Assembly: GCA_018991295.1 (NCBI GenBank) | Contig: JAGKSZ010000224.1 | Location: forward strand, 1-5,508 | DNA: 5,508 bases | Direction: 5' to 3' | Source: Porphyrobacter sp. | GTDB lineage: Bacteria; Pseudomonadota; Alphaproteobacteria; Sphingomonadales; Sphingomonadaceae | Shown here: piece after piece, positions 4,385 to 5,508 of the stretch | How the letters are laid out: the number at the start of each line of letters is the position of its first letter | How positions within the stretch are numbered: the stretch's first letter is position 1 | Made by a program: the position numbers and the translations under genes | The notes under the pieces: model-generated | Databases searched by the model: none | Told to the model about the DNA's origin: nothing | The model's input: only the letters and a program-made list of their open reading frames with translations

Positions 4385-5508
4385 TTGATCAACCCCCGCT
4401 TGCTGCTTGCCGGAACCGCGCTTGCCACCATTGCCACACCCTTTGTGGCTGCCAAGCTTGCCGCGCAGACCGTCATCAACACCGCACGCACCACCCCGGT
4501 CGTCACTTCGACGGTGAACGGCGGCCAGCCCAATGATGTGCGCATCGAAAGCGCCGGGTCAGTGACCGTCACCGGCGGGACCGCTGTCACCATCGACAGC
4601 AACAATTCCGTGACCAACGCGGGCAACATCACCATCAGCAACGCCGATAACGCCACCGGCATTCTGGTCAGCGGGCCGCGCACCGCCAGCATCACCAATT
4701 CCGGCACCATCACCATCGATGAAACCTACACCGCCACCGATGCCGATAATGACGGCGATCTGGACGGACCCTTCGCGCTGGGCACCGGGCGCACCGCGAT
4801 CCGCATTGATGGCGCGCTGACCGGCAATCTCAGCCACACCGGCACGATTGTGGTGGAAGGCAACAATTCTGCCGGCATCCGCGCCAGCGCGCCGATCACC
4901 GGCAATGTCACCATCGAGGGCAAGACCACCGTCACCGGCAACAATTCGGTCGGCGTGGCGCTGGGCGATGTGTCGGGCAATGTCCGGCTGGCGGGCGAGA
5001 TCACGGTGCGCGGGGCCAATGCGCAGGGCGCGGTGCTGAGCGGCGATATCGGCGGCACGCTGAAGGTGCAGAGCACGATCACCACCACCGGCTACCGCAC
5101 CGTGCCGGCCCCGTCCGATCCTTCACGGCTCGATGCCGACGATCTGCTGCAAGGCGGCAGCGCGCTGACCATCGAAGGCAATGCGGCGCGCGGGATCATC
5201 TTTGAAATCGCACCTGTCGATGCAGTCGCCTCCGATCCTGACGAGGACAAGGACGGGATCGAGGATGCCAAGGAAGGCAACACCCGGATCATCGCCTATG
5301 GCGCGGCGCCTGCGGTGCAGATCGGCGGGGCGAACGCCATCGCCATCGGCGCGACGCAGGGCACGGCGAACGGCTTTGGCATCGTCATGGCAGGCACGAT
5401 CCTGGGTGACGGGGTCTATGCCGGGGTGAACGGCACCGGCATGCGGATCGGCGGGCGCGGCGGGGCGGTGACAATCGCCAACGGGATGCAGGTGAACGGC
5501 CAGATCGG
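4385..5508 (+). CDS. Secreted beta-solenoid surface protein, probable autotransporter passenger (3' end outside window)
   Basis: An open frame of 374 codons starts at TTG and leaves the window without a stop. TTG is chosen because it follows AGGAGG by six bases, starts a signal peptide, and no ATG or GTG precedes it in frame after the receptor gene; the first in-frame ATG is codon 335. Residues 1-27 (INPRLLLAGTALATIATPFV, then AAKLAA|Q) form a signal peptide. The mature part is Gly/Thr/Asn/Val-rich, Cys-free so far, and has repeats of about 25-26 residues (147-236) typical of beta-helix passengers. Two acidic loops with the pattern DxDxDGxxD lie at 119-127 and 286-294, like EF-hand or thrombospondin type 3 calcium loops. 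By resemblance it is an autotransporter or other large adhesin, exported by Sec and displayed on the surface. The translocator barrel that would prove this is not in the window. It follows the receptor by 74 bases on the same strand and may share its regulation. Confidence 0.85.
   Translation, partial: MINPRLLLAGTALATIATPFVAAKLAAQTVINTARTTPVVTSTVNGGQPNDVRIESAGSVTVTGGTAVTIDSNNSVTNAGNITISNADNATGILVSGPRTASITNSGTITIDETYTATDADNDGDLDGPFALGTGRTAIRIDGALTGNLSHTGTIVVEGNNSAGIRASAPITGNVTIEGKTTVTGNNSVGVALGDVSGNVRLAGEITVRGANAQGAVLSGDIGGTLKVQSTITTTGYRTVPAPSDPSRLDADDLLQGGSALTIEGNAARGIIFEIAPVDAVASDPDEDKDGIEDAKEGNTRIIAYGAAPAVQIGGANAIAIGATQGTANGFGIVMAGTILGDGVYAGVNGTGMRIGGRGGAVTIANGMQVNGQI
4823..5092 (+). repeat. 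Protein-level solenoid repeats of about 25-26 residues
   Basis: Within the last gene, residues 147-172, 173-197, 198-223 and the start of a fourth unit from 224 align. Each begins GN or GT, followed by an alternating strand such as GNVTIEGKTTVTG. The first two share NNS then G-[IV], while the third has ANAQG at that position. An earlier NNS at 73-75 belongs to a more diverged unit. Period and alternation fit one beta-helix coil per repeat. The DNA is less conserved than the protein, although AACAATTC recurs at 4601, 4862 and 4940, coding for NNS. Confidence 0.7.

Noticed and set aside
4258..5088. Minus-strand open frames opposite the solenoid gene
   Set aside because: They are antisense to the repeat-bearing TTG-start frame and reflect its repetitive GC-rich codons (Val/Ala/Gly-rich translations).

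Overview
The window is about two-thirds G+C, with strong G/C preference at third codon positions and proteins rich in Ala, Arg and Gly. Gene content and style suggest an alphaproteobacterium, most likely of the Sphingomonadales (Erythrobacter, Porphyrobacter or Sphingomonas relatives). That placement is an inference from style and content, not from a search.

Positions 1-384 hold no convincing gene but are unusually structured. They contain a G-tract cluster on the plus strand (44-64), four 11-bp tandem repeats (135-178) inside a C-tract block that reads as a G-quadruplex motif on the minus strand (150-197), a near-perfect 26-bp palindrome (215-240), and a C-rich, G-poor leader (325-384). The core of the palindrome matches the chromosomal ParB site parS at 15 of 16 positions.

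Positions 385-4310 are a cell-surface signalling operon on the plus strand: a FecI-like ECF sigma factor (385-897), a FecR-type anti-sigma membrane protein (953-1876) and a TonB-dependent transducer with an N-terminal STN signalling domain (1881-4310). By family knowledge, a ligand bound by the outer-membrane receptor is signalled through STN to the periplasmic part of FecR. FecR is then proteolysed and the sigma factor is released. The ligand is unknown.

Positions 4385-5508 hold the 5' part of a fourth plus-strand gene that starts with TTG and runs off the window. It encodes a signal peptide followed by a Gly/Asn/Thr-rich beta-solenoid with two inserted DxDxDGxxD calcium-type loops. It looks like the passenger of an autotransporter or another surface adhesin. 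Its Shine-Dalgarno sequence can be sequestered in a hairpin. Its position behind the signalling operon suggests that the sigma factor may control a surface protein rather than, or as well as, metal uptake.

The points most worth a second look are the parS-like site beside the operon, the surface-signalling plus solenoid-protein module, the hairpin over the TTG-start gene's ribosome binding site, and the 20-codon mini-ORF that exactly bridges the sigma and anti-sigma genes.
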